This document shows, piece by piece, positions 1-9,600 of a DNA stretch of 13,651 bases. The notes below the pieces were generated by a model. It was given only the letters and a program-made list of their open reading frames with translations. It was not told where the DNA came from and ran no database searches. The first letter of the stretch is position 1. Each line of letters begins with the position of its first letter. Source of the DNA: Prevotella sp. UBA2746 (lineage in GTDB: Bacteria > Bacteroidota > Bacteroidia > Bacteroidales > Bacteroidaceae); the NCBI GenBank assembly GCA_002353555.1, contig DEJO01000050.1:1-13651 (forward strand). Reading direction: 5' to 3'. A program made the position numbers and the translations under genes.

Positions 1-137
1 TTTCATCCCCTAATTCATACTCCTTCACCTCTTTATTTGCGTGTTCTCATCCTATGACTCACGCTGATTATCGCATATCATACCAGTCCCCTTTCATCAC
101 CTTTTTTAATGTTTTTCCTTGCTTTTTTGTTAAAAAG
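1..137. other. Upstream intergenic stretch, no gene recognised
   Basis: This pyrimidine-rich stretch contains no supported gene, terminator or repeat. The only notable reading frame is open from the left edge (base 3) to a TGA at 192-194. It runs straight through the promoter and has the T-rich composition of non-coding DNA, so I do not call it. The preceding gene presumably lies outside the window. Confidence 0.5.
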
Positions 138-169
138 TTTGTGGGATATGGAATTTTTGTTTATCTTTG
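138..169 (+). promoter_or_regulatory. Bacteroidetes-type promoter
   Basis: A TTTG box at 138-141 is followed after exactly 20 bases by TATCTTTG at 162-169, which fits the TAnnTTTG -7 element. This is the -33/-7 arrangement and spacing known for the primary sigma factor of Bacteroides and relatives. Transcription would start around 174-178. No comparable pair was seen between 180 and 591, so this is the best candidate promoter for the giant gene and the small gene behind it. Confidence 0.75.
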
Positions 170-309
170 CGCCATGTTAGTCTGTGCAATCTGATGTCAT
201 TTCTTGTTGCTCGAAGTCATGTATGGCTTACAAGATAAGCACGTAGGGGTGGCGGAAGTGCATGAGAACTAATTACTTACAACCACAAGAGAAAACTGCC
301 AGAGGGTTA

Positions 310-380
310 GCCTAAGGTACTAAAAAGTATTGTTATACGGACGCAAAGGTCGTATTTCATACTTTTTTACTGTACTTGGC
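310..380 (+). ncRNA. Rod-like bulged hairpin in the leader
   Basis: Pairing runs GCC 310-312 with GGC 378-380, AAG 314-316 with CTT 375-377, TAC 318-320 with GTA 372-374, and a perfect 9-bp AAAAAGTAT 322-330 with ATACTTTTT 359-367. Above an internal loop sits ATAC 335-338 with GTAT 352-355, a single bulged G at 339, and GAC/GTC closing a GCAAAG loop (343-348). About 25 base pairs with small bulges suggest a folded RNA rather than chance. It lies in the transcribed leader and has no T-tract at its end, so it is not a simple intrinsic terminator. Not recognised as a named RNA family. Confidence 0.5.
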
Positions 381-436
381 TACTTTCTTTCGTAGAATTG
401 GAGCTGAAAATAAGATTAAAAGCTCAAACTGAAGGC

Positions 437-523
437 CATGACACTACATATACAGCACATACTCTGACAGGTGTAGACCGCCGACCTCCACAAGCCCTCA
501 GGCTGAGAGGGGGTAGTGTTTTG
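437..523 (+). ncRNA. Long-range stem enclosing a CCCTC/GAGGG hairpin
   Basis: ACACTAC (441-447) pairs perfectly with GTAGTGT (513-519). Extension is possible through a G·T pair and CA/TG (437-438 with 522-523). Just inside, CCCTC (495-499) pairs with GAGGG (507-511) around an AGGCTGA loop, one base from the closing stem. The part 448-494 offers only weak pairings (GGT/ACC around GTAG at 470-479). The two nested perfect stems support a multi-branched RNA domain ending about 70 nt before the start codon. Confidence 0.45.
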
Positions 524-591
524 TGTTAAGTACTGCATTAAGGATAAAATATTAGAGAATAACTCAATCGAATATAATAAATAAAAACGAA

Positions 592-669
592 ATGAATATG
601 AAGAATGTAATGCAGAAAATATTGATGCTTCTCGGCATCATCCTGTTTGGGAGAACTCCCATGACTGCA
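592..669 (+). other. Signal peptide (residues 1-26)
   Basis: A short basic N-region (K4, K9) precedes the hydrophobic stretch ILMLLGIILFG and a polar RTPMTA segment. Cleavage is likely after A26, leaving an N-terminal Gln-Gln, common in exported Bacteroidota proteins. There is no lipobox cysteine, so a signal peptidase I substrate is expected, not a lipoprotein. Confidence 0.85.
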
Positions 670-3600
670 CAACAGGCTGATGTTACCGGCTACGAGACGG
701 TGACGGTTTCCATTCCGGCAACGGCTTACGATGCCGGCAAGGGCGCGCCCCAGATGGCACGGGTGAAGTACAACAAGACCTTCCCCCTCGTTATCACCAG
801 CGACGACATGGGCAAGACCGAGCTGACCAACAACTGGGCAGAAGTCAACGGCTATCCCAATGTCAACAATACCATCGACCTGGGCATACAGCCCGGTGGC
901 ACGAAGTTTCTGGCTGCACCTTACAAGAAATACTACACGCAGCACGAGAGCCAGGCCGTTGCCGACTACGAGCCGATGACCTACACCGACAACGTAGGCA
1001 AGCAGCAGCGCTACCGCATGACCAGCGCCATCATGCCCTACGATGTCAATAGTAACAACTACGCCAAGATCAATGCCGAAGATGCCAAGCTGATGCTGCG
1101 CACGGGCTGGAGCTTTGCCCAGCACGATGTGGACAACATCAGTTCCGTTGAGAATATCTCCACTGCGATGACCAACAACAGCAACATTTGGGCAAACAAG
1201 GTTGGCATCGGTCTGAAAGTGATGGTGGAGCCCAACGGCAACCACCAGTACCTCGATGCCGGAAGGCAGAACAGTGGCGTCTGCTGGAACATCTTCCAGA
1301 ACCCCACCTCTCAGTATCCCAGCAACAGCAAGGAAATCGCCGATTGGACGGACGGCACCATGCCTACCTCCTTCACCAGCAAGCCGCAGGGTGGCTTCAC
1401 CCGCAGTTTCTTCCAGGGACACGAGAGCGAATGGAAGAACGAGGTGAACAATGCCGACGGTACTAAGATCATCATCGGCGGTACCCACGGACTGGGCGAC
1501 GAGATTAAGCAGCACCTGCGCACAGCCGCCAACGTCAAGGACAACGCTTGGGTGGCCAGTGCCGACGAGGTATGGGAATACTACCATATTTATAATAATG
1601 TGAAGATAGGTGATGCCACCTTTACAGACGGCAAGCTGACCTTCGACGTGCAGGTGCCCACCTACCAGAAGAACCAGTATCGTGAGCTGACGCTTAACAT
1701 TCCCGGACTCACGGGCGGCGGTAAACCGACGTTCACCAACAAGCAGCCCGTTACCGGCGGATACAAACAGACCACCGATGCCGCCATCGGCTACACCATG
1801 AACATCGGGCTGGAGAGCAGTATCAACGAATACATCAACGAGCTGAAGACCATCTATCGCGACGACCAGACCAACGAGTTCGTCAAGCGCGACATCCGCT
1901 ACCTCGCCAGCCAGCTTTGGGACGACAGCGACTGTATTGCCAGCCTTGAAGCTGCACCGGTTTACAGCCATACCATTAACGCCCGTCTCGACGGAACGTC
2001 AGACAGCGATTACCCCCTTGCAATGATCATGACCGACACCAACGGTGACAAGTCGTTCCGCATACCGCGCTACGTAGCCAAAAACGGCAGCCTCTACGAG
2101 ACTGCCGGAGCAGCTGCAGGTCCCAAGTATGCAAAGACTATCGCCACCGCCGGCACATCTTCTGATGTCGATTATACCAATAAAAACCTGGACAGCAGTG
2201 TCGTGCTCTATGCCGAAGGCGAAGACCTTGAAGGTACTACTGTCATTGGTGCCGACCTCGAATACAACGAGCACCAGGACGGGCGCTACTATGCCACCAA
2301 CGTTGCTTCGATGGGCATGGCAGGCAGCATTGTCAGCGGCAGCCCGGCTACCGTCAGCAAGACCCTCCCGCGTGGCAAGTATAAGATTACCGTAGGCTAC
2401 GGCGAGTCCTACAAGTCGCAGGGCACCTATAATTATCATGTGAAGGTAGGCGACACACAGGTATATACGTTCGCTAACAGTGGTGCCACCGACAAAGCCG
2501 TCACCGAGTTTACCAGCGATGCCTTCAACATTGAGCAAGACAACACTCCCGTCACCATCACCACCGACAATTCCAATGCCGACTCCCGATGGATTGACTA
2601 CGTGTATGTGCAGAAGACCGCCGACCTTGCTGCCATTGCGCCGACCATGACTTTTACGTCCTCGACCACAGCAAGCACCATCAAGACCGGCACCACCGCC
2701 ACGCTTACTGCCAATGCTTTGCCGAATGGCGGCAGTAACCTCACGACTTCCATCTATGCCTCTGATTCAGAAGGAAACATCTCAGGAAGTGCCTTGGCAA
2801 CAGGCGGGGAGAGTGTATCCTACGCCTTCACCCCTGCTGCAGCAGGAACCTCTTATTTCCTTGCTCAATCTACGAATAGTGCAGGCGTAACGAAATCAGA
2901 GCTGATAGCCCTTACGGCTACCGACATTACGAATTATACGCTGAACATCGTAGATAAGAGTGGTAACACCGCAATGACCGCAACGATAGCTAACCCAGGT
3001 TCTCCGGCGCAGACCGATCCGCTGCCTGTTGCCTATCGCAGCCCATTCGCCGAGAACTACCACTACTATCTCAATGCCACAGACGCACAGAACAACAATA
3101 CCGCCAATGCCCTCGCCAACACTGACGCATGGACTAATGCCACCATCTACGTGGGTTACGACGTGAAGAGCACTTTCGGCTCGGACAAGAAATTCGCTGT
3201 ATGGGCGAACAGCCGGTATATGCACATGGTGTATCGTGTTGATCAGGCACATAGTTCGAATGACTATTATATGACCAATCAAAAATACGATATTTCTGAT
3301 ATTCCCTCTGCTGCATCGAGTGAACTGGCTAATCACGAGATTACAACGTCCAACTACACGCTCCTTGACAATCATTTTATGTGGGACTTAGGCGATGACC
3401 CCTATAATGTTGTATTCAAGAATGTTGCCAATCAGAGATACCTGAAAACACAGTATAATAATTCTGCCAGCGTCCAAACCGACATTTCGTACGGCAATCA
3501 CTATAGTATCATCTATTGGCAGGCAAAAGCCAATAACAGTTCCATAGAGACAGGGGCAGACTACTACCGCCTCTACGACCGTACATTGAGTACAAACTCC

Positions 3601-6600
3601 ACTTTGGCATACAATGATACTGGTAACCGTTTCTTGTCTTGTTCTAACGACAACAGCTGTGAGTGGCGAACCATAGACAGTAAACATGGTTCTTACGACA
3701 CATTTACGAAGATATATATCAAGGCTTTGCCCGAAGTGACTGTCAACGTGCTGAACAGTCACGGCGAAGTGGAAGCTCAGTTGCAGGCATACAACAACAC
3801 GGCGGCAACCATGCAGTCATTCGTTCCGTACTCCATGCTCCGTGCCTACACATCAGGGCAGAAACTCTATTACGATGCTGCACACACCGAGGCTGTTACG
3901 GAAAGTGTAGCTCTCAGCACCAGTAAATTAGAGACTAACGGCAGTAACCTCTATATGACCTACGACCTTGTAGATGCCAAGTGGCGTACAGTGGTAAAGG
4001 ATGCTGTCACCTATTATGTACACTCCTTCGATGCGGAAGCCGACGATGATGCCAATTGGTATGGACTGCGCTATAACAATGGCAGCAATTATATCATGGC
4101 ATCAGCCCTGACGTCGAACCTTGGAAATACCTCTTTGGCTAACATTACCGGCGATAACGCCGATACTGACAACGGAAAAAAGGGACAGTGGGTACTTATT
4201 GGTACACCCTACCACTTGGAACTGGCAAACCGCTACCTCGGCATCGACAACCTGCTGGGTATTCCTTCTGATGCTACCTCGTCGAGCAAGGCTCAAGTTC
4301 GTGCCGCAGGCACGTCCGACGTTATCACGACATGGGAGGTTGTCACATGGCTCAACCAAGGAAAGTCGCACCTCTTCTTCCGTCCGCAGGGAGGCTTCAA
4401 TGCGCAGGCACCGAACCTCTTCTTGAGCACAACCGGCGGACTGGCAGGAAAGCCAGGCGGTGGTGAAATGTGGGACTTCTATTGGGCCGCCGAAACCACC
4501 GAGCACTACGACCCTGCCGCCACGCTGACGCTGTCGGCAGCCTCGGCAGACGCATACGTCGATGAGGCAACGGCACTGACGGCAACAGCCACACCTGACG
4601 AGGGGCACAGTGTGACTTATTTCGCTATTGAGCGTGAGACCAGCACCGATGTATGGGAGGTGGTCGGCACGGCATACGAAGGTTCGGATGTTTCGGGCGT
4701 AGCAGAGAAGAATGCCACGACGGGTGTCGTCACCCTGAACTGCAACTTCATCCCTTCAGCCGAAGGCACCTATAACCTGCGTGCCCGTGCTGTCTGCGAC
4801 AACAATGCAGAGAACTATACTATCCTTTCTACCAATACCGCACGAGACGGCGGCATCGGCAGTGTTGTTACCATCACCGCCACGGTGAAACCTTTCACGG
4901 TAGGTTCCGACAACTATACCATCGTGCTCGTTGATAAGGCTGGTAACGAACTTTACACGGAAAGCAATGTGCCGGCAAGTCGTGTCAGCGAGGCCAACAG
5001 CGTTTCTGGCCGCAATGGCGACCCGCTGAATGACGCATGGCGCAGCCCGCTTGTCACGCGATACTACTATTATAACACAGCCGAAGGTGCTAAGACCAAC
5101 AACAGTTCAGACCTCTTCGACTGGGCAAGCACCGCCACTACGCCGACCGTCTATGTTGGCTATGAGGTCAGCAACAAAATCGACCTGAACGGCGGCAAGT
5201 TCAGCAGTCTGAACGATGATGACAACTCGCTGATGAAGATGCGTAAGGCACGCTCCGCTACCGAAAGTAATCAGGTGCGCGATGCCTCGAAGTTCGGCAA
5301 GATGTATCTGCTGAAGTTCAAGACCAGTGAATCATATTATTCGGAGAACGAAAAAGACAGGCGGGAAAGTACAGCTACGCCGACCGGCTCGTTTGTATAT
5401 CCTTACACCAACGGCGACGGTCCGATATACATCTACGACGATGACCGCTATCAGAAACAGAAAGACAACGGCGCTTCTACACGTACTCGCTGGCCGTGGT
5501 TCCTCGTCAGTCCTAAGGGCGACCCCTACCACGTATATGTGACCTCGTGGCAAAACGCACATGCCACTGTAACCGGCAAGGATGCAAACGGCAAAGACGT
5601 GAGCACCAACTACTACAGCTACCTGCGCACATACTATCAGGAAGGTGTGGGCATTGTCACCAACAATGTTACCGACGACCCAACCACCCTTGACGGCAGC
5701 AGCAACCAGATTCTGCCTACCGAATACATGATCCTGCGTGGTAGCGGCACCGACGGCTTAAACTACAAGCTGACAACGGTAGCCACCATCAGCGACGGAA
5801 CGACGACGGAACGACGCACGGTAACCTCACTGGAGCAGTACTGGCGCAACAACCCGACGGCACAGTTGGAGTCAGGAGGAGAACAGAATAAGACTGTAGT
5901 AGCTACAAACAACGCTACACTCAAAGGCTTTGGCTGGAACAACTACAGTGCATACGTGAATGCGGCAAAATGGGATGGTACAAACTATGACAATGGAAAG
6001 CCAAAGAAATACCTGAACGACAGCCACTGGTTCCAGACCATCTCACTGGGCGACGGCTCGCTCGACATAGTGGAAGCCGACATCGACGGTGTGCTCGTGC
6101 TCTTGGACAACCACGGCTGGGAAATCATGCGCAAGCCCATCGTGGCGAAAGACGATCCTGACTATGAGACCGTGAGGGCAGCCCTGCGCAAGTACGACAG
6201 TCCAATGGTGAAGCAGTACAAGTTCTACTCCACCCGAAACGTTAAGCACAAGGTGGCAGGCTATCATAAGTACGACATCAACAGGCAAACGGATTCTGTC
6301 ACGCCAACGACCCCGCTTACCGATACAACAGACCGCGTAGATAAGGACAAGACCATTACATCGCTTGCCGACTACGAGCCTCACACCAGCGGCGGTGCAC
6401 TGACTGACCTTTACGTCACCTACGAAGTGAAGGAAGAATACGCTAACAGCTATGTTGGAGCCGCTTCGGAAGCTGGAACCTCTGCATCGAAATTCCTTCT
6501 TCAACAAGGCAACAGCTATGCCAAGGCTAACGGTACTGCTATAGAAGGAACAACACAGGCAAGTGCCGACAATTGGTATATGAAGCCTAACTTCAACATC

Positions 6601-9600
6601 GATGCCGAGATGGGTTACTGCTATCACGGTTCAGGCAATAGCTATAACAATGAACTCACACAGACTGAACTTGAAAATCTTTACTATAACGACGGAACAG
6701 ACAGCCGGAACGGCTTCGACCCGTACAACCTGCAGATAAAAAATGCTACCACCAACACCTATCTCACCACCAATGCATCGACAGCAACGCTTGATGCCGG
6801 TGCGTGGAGTGGCAATGGAAGCACACTCAGCCTGGCTGATATCGCCACACATATCACGCCGACCGGTAACGACCAGACGACGCTTGCCGTCACCAACGCC
6901 ACCTTCATGGCGGTGCAGGATGCCAATGGAAACATGCGCCTGATGCCGCGCTTCGACCACGGACACGTAGTTGACGGGTTCTCAACGCTGGCAGTTCAGG
7001 CTGCAGCCCAGCCTGCCGCTGATGCAAGCCACGCTCAGACCACCCTGCTCTCGACCCCCGTCACCTACCACATCATCGACAACAGCGGCAACGATGTCTT
7101 CAGCGGCATCACGACCACCGCAGCCGGCTTTGCCCTGCCGAAGGCTTACCAAAGCCCGATGGTGGAGGAATACTTCTATCACAGCACATTAGAGGATGCC
7201 ACGACCAACCGTACCACGTCCAACGTGACCACGGTGCAGCCTGGCGACGAGGTTTGGGTGAGCTACAAAGTGAAGGATGACTTCAGTTCGAAAGACTGGA
7301 TTGTCTACGGTCAGAACGGTACCTATCTGCATGCGGTCAGCAGAAATGACCAAACGGACAATAGATATTTGTGGTGGATGGAAAACCAGAAAAATGACAG
7401 AGGAGCAAATTCTGTCAAGAACGACCTCTCCACGACTAACATGCCGTTCCTTGACAACTCGTATGCATGGCAGTTCGGCGAGAATGCCGACCCATACAAT
7501 GCGACCTTCCTGAACAAGGGAGTACACCGCTACATTTCAAGTAATAACGGAAACATGAACCACCTGATTCCCGCTGTTGCTGATGCCGGAAAATATGCCA
7601 TCGTGTATTATGAGGAAGGCAGCGACGATGCCGTCATTTATGAGCGAACTGCTAAGAAGTACATTTATTTAAATAATAATGGGCAATGGTATGCGAAAGG
7701 TGCCCGAGACAATAATGGCAGAATGGTGTTCGACTGCAACGTGCCGGCCATAGCCATTAACATTGTACGCAACGGCAAGGTAGAGTGTACCCTCGACGGC
7801 TTCTACAAGAGCGGCTGCACGTGGACTCCGTTTGTGCCTCTCTACTTGGAGCGATATGCTGCCAGCAACCAGGCGTTCTACTACGACCAGGCTTGCGAGA
7901 ATGCCATCAGCGGACAGGTAGATGATGCTACCGTGACTGCCAACAAGGCTGTCTATGTCAGCTACACGCTGGACGCCGCAAAGTGGGGAACACTCGACCA
8001 GACCGCTAAGACCACCATCGTCATGCCGTCGCCGACCAATGACAAGGTGGAGTGGTATTCTATGGTCTCTAACAACAATAAGACATTCTTTATCGACGGC
8101 AACAACCAGTTGGTCAGTGGTTCTTTTAAAGCAGGTGACGATGTTGATACGAATGACAACAAGAAAGGCCAGTGGGCACTCATGGGTACGCCGTACAACG
8201 TGAAGATAGTCAACCGTTACGCAGGTTCAACCAGCTATCTGGGAATACCGTCGGAAATCAACAACAATCCGATTCAGTTGCCAGCAACCGTTCAACCGGA
8301 AGGAACTGAGAATGTCGTTGACACATGGGAGGTATGCCAAGGTATGGGTAACTCTGGATATGTGCTGCAGTTCCGTCCGCAGGGTTCTCTTAGCGGTCAG
8401 GCAACATACGGCTATTTAGGACAGGATGGAAATACTAATGGCAAGTTGGGAGTAACAGTCAATCCTAATAGTAATCTTCAGGTGAAACTGACCTGGAAAA
8501 AGGAGACCGATGCCAAGATTGTTACCTTCAAGCTCTATGACCGTGAAGGAAACTATATGGCAGATGAGGCCAACGGCGCAATCGCTGATGCTGAAATCCA
8601 CGGCGTGTCCATCGGTGACGATTTGTCAGCCATCTTCAATCATACCAACATGCAGCGCCGCTATTGCGAATACACGTTCTATAGCGATGCCGAGAAGACC
8701 AACGCGGTGACTAAAGCTAGCGACAACCTCAACGAGACGGTTTATGTGAAGTGGGACTACACCGACGATGCACCCGTCTTCAGCCAGCCTGGTGGAGACT
8801 CGCGCGACTACCAGTACTACATGCTGGGCGTATGGGGCCTCAACAATTACAACCTGATGGACGTTGAGGGCGAGGGAACCACCGAAAGTCCTTATACCTT
8901 CAAGCCCAACAACACCGTGGGTACGCCGCGCGATCTGAAACACCAGTTCGCCATCGTGGGTAACCCCTACGGCTTCAAGCTCTACAACCGTGCTGCCAAC
9001 AAGGACATCAAGCGCAACGCTGCCCTTGAGATAACCTTCGCCGACAAGGAAGCTGACGGAACGACTGACACCGAGGAAATCACCTTCGACCTGCCCATCG
9101 TGAGCGGTAGCGCCTATACCAGTACGGAGACGCACTTCCGCAGCACGAAGACCGGCCGCTACCTGAGTGTCACGGGCACCAACGAGAACAAGTTGTTCTC
9201 CATGACCGACAACGCCCGTGGCTCTACACGCTTCCGCTACATCATCGTGCCCGTGCGCGTGTTCAAGGAGGGGGCTGTCAGCAGCACTGCCGAAAAGGAC
9301 TACCGTATGTATGCCTTGGAGATGAACCCCAGCAACACGGCACGTACTACCGACGCGCGCATCACCACCAATGACCTCCGTGCTACGGGTAATGCCATCG
9401 GCAATGCTCGCGACTTCAATCATGCGTTCTGCAACTATACGTACTACCAGAAGTATGACTGGAATACCAGCGTGTCGGTTCCTGTGCCCGACGACGGCCT
9501 GTCTTACTACGGCGGCAAGGACCAGAACAAGCGTCAGTTCATCGCCACCTATACCGTGGACCAGGATGCCTTCGAGCGGCTGTACTATCTGGACAACAGC

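Larger units (their letters stand above)
175..591 (+). promoter_or_regulatory. Long structured 5' leader of the giant gene
   Basis: About 415 nt separate the predicted start site from the ATG at 592. The leader has no convincing open reading frame. It has several inverted repeats: a bulged rod-like hairpin (310-380), a GAGCT/AGCTC stem (401-405 with 421-425, extended by TT/AA across a bulged G), and a 7-bp long-range stem (441-447 with 513-519) enclosing a CCCTC/GAGGG hairpin. Near the 5' end two weak 4-bp stems (226-229 with 237-240, and 239-242 with 258-261) share bases and exclude each other. The last 60 nt are A-rich and unstructured, as is usual before Bacteroidetes start codons. A cis-acting regulatory RNA is inferred; I could not match it to a known riboswitch class. 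Confidence 0.5.

Noticed and set aside
3..194. Plus-strand frame open from the left edge to TGA at 192-194 (ATG at 54)
   Set aside because: Phe/Val-rich translation from T-rich DNA, overlaps both promoter boxes, no ribosome site or family resemblance. A gene tail cannot be fully excluded.
194..238. 14-codon frame in the leader as a possible leader peptide
   Set aside because: No ribosome-binding signal and no run of a regulatory amino acid; the only stem near its stop is a weak 4-bp one.
339..349. GGACGCAAAGG, resembling part of the c-di-GMP-I (GEMM) riboswitch core
   Set aside because: The motif sits in the loop of a local hairpin (335-355), and the companion GEMM helices and tetraloop receptor are missing.
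495..515. GGCTGAGA in the leader, reminiscent of the TPP riboswitch CTGAGA motif
   Set aside because: It lies in a CCCTC/GAGGG hairpin and the second TPP half (ACCTGATCTGGATAATGCCAGCG-like) is absent.
538..1971. Long minus-strand reading frame (about 477 codons) opposite the N-terminal part of the giant gene
   Set aside because: It is valine/glycine-rich without recognisable domains, mirrors codon bias of the plus-strand gene, and lies opposite clear motifs and a signal peptide. It is an antisense shadow.
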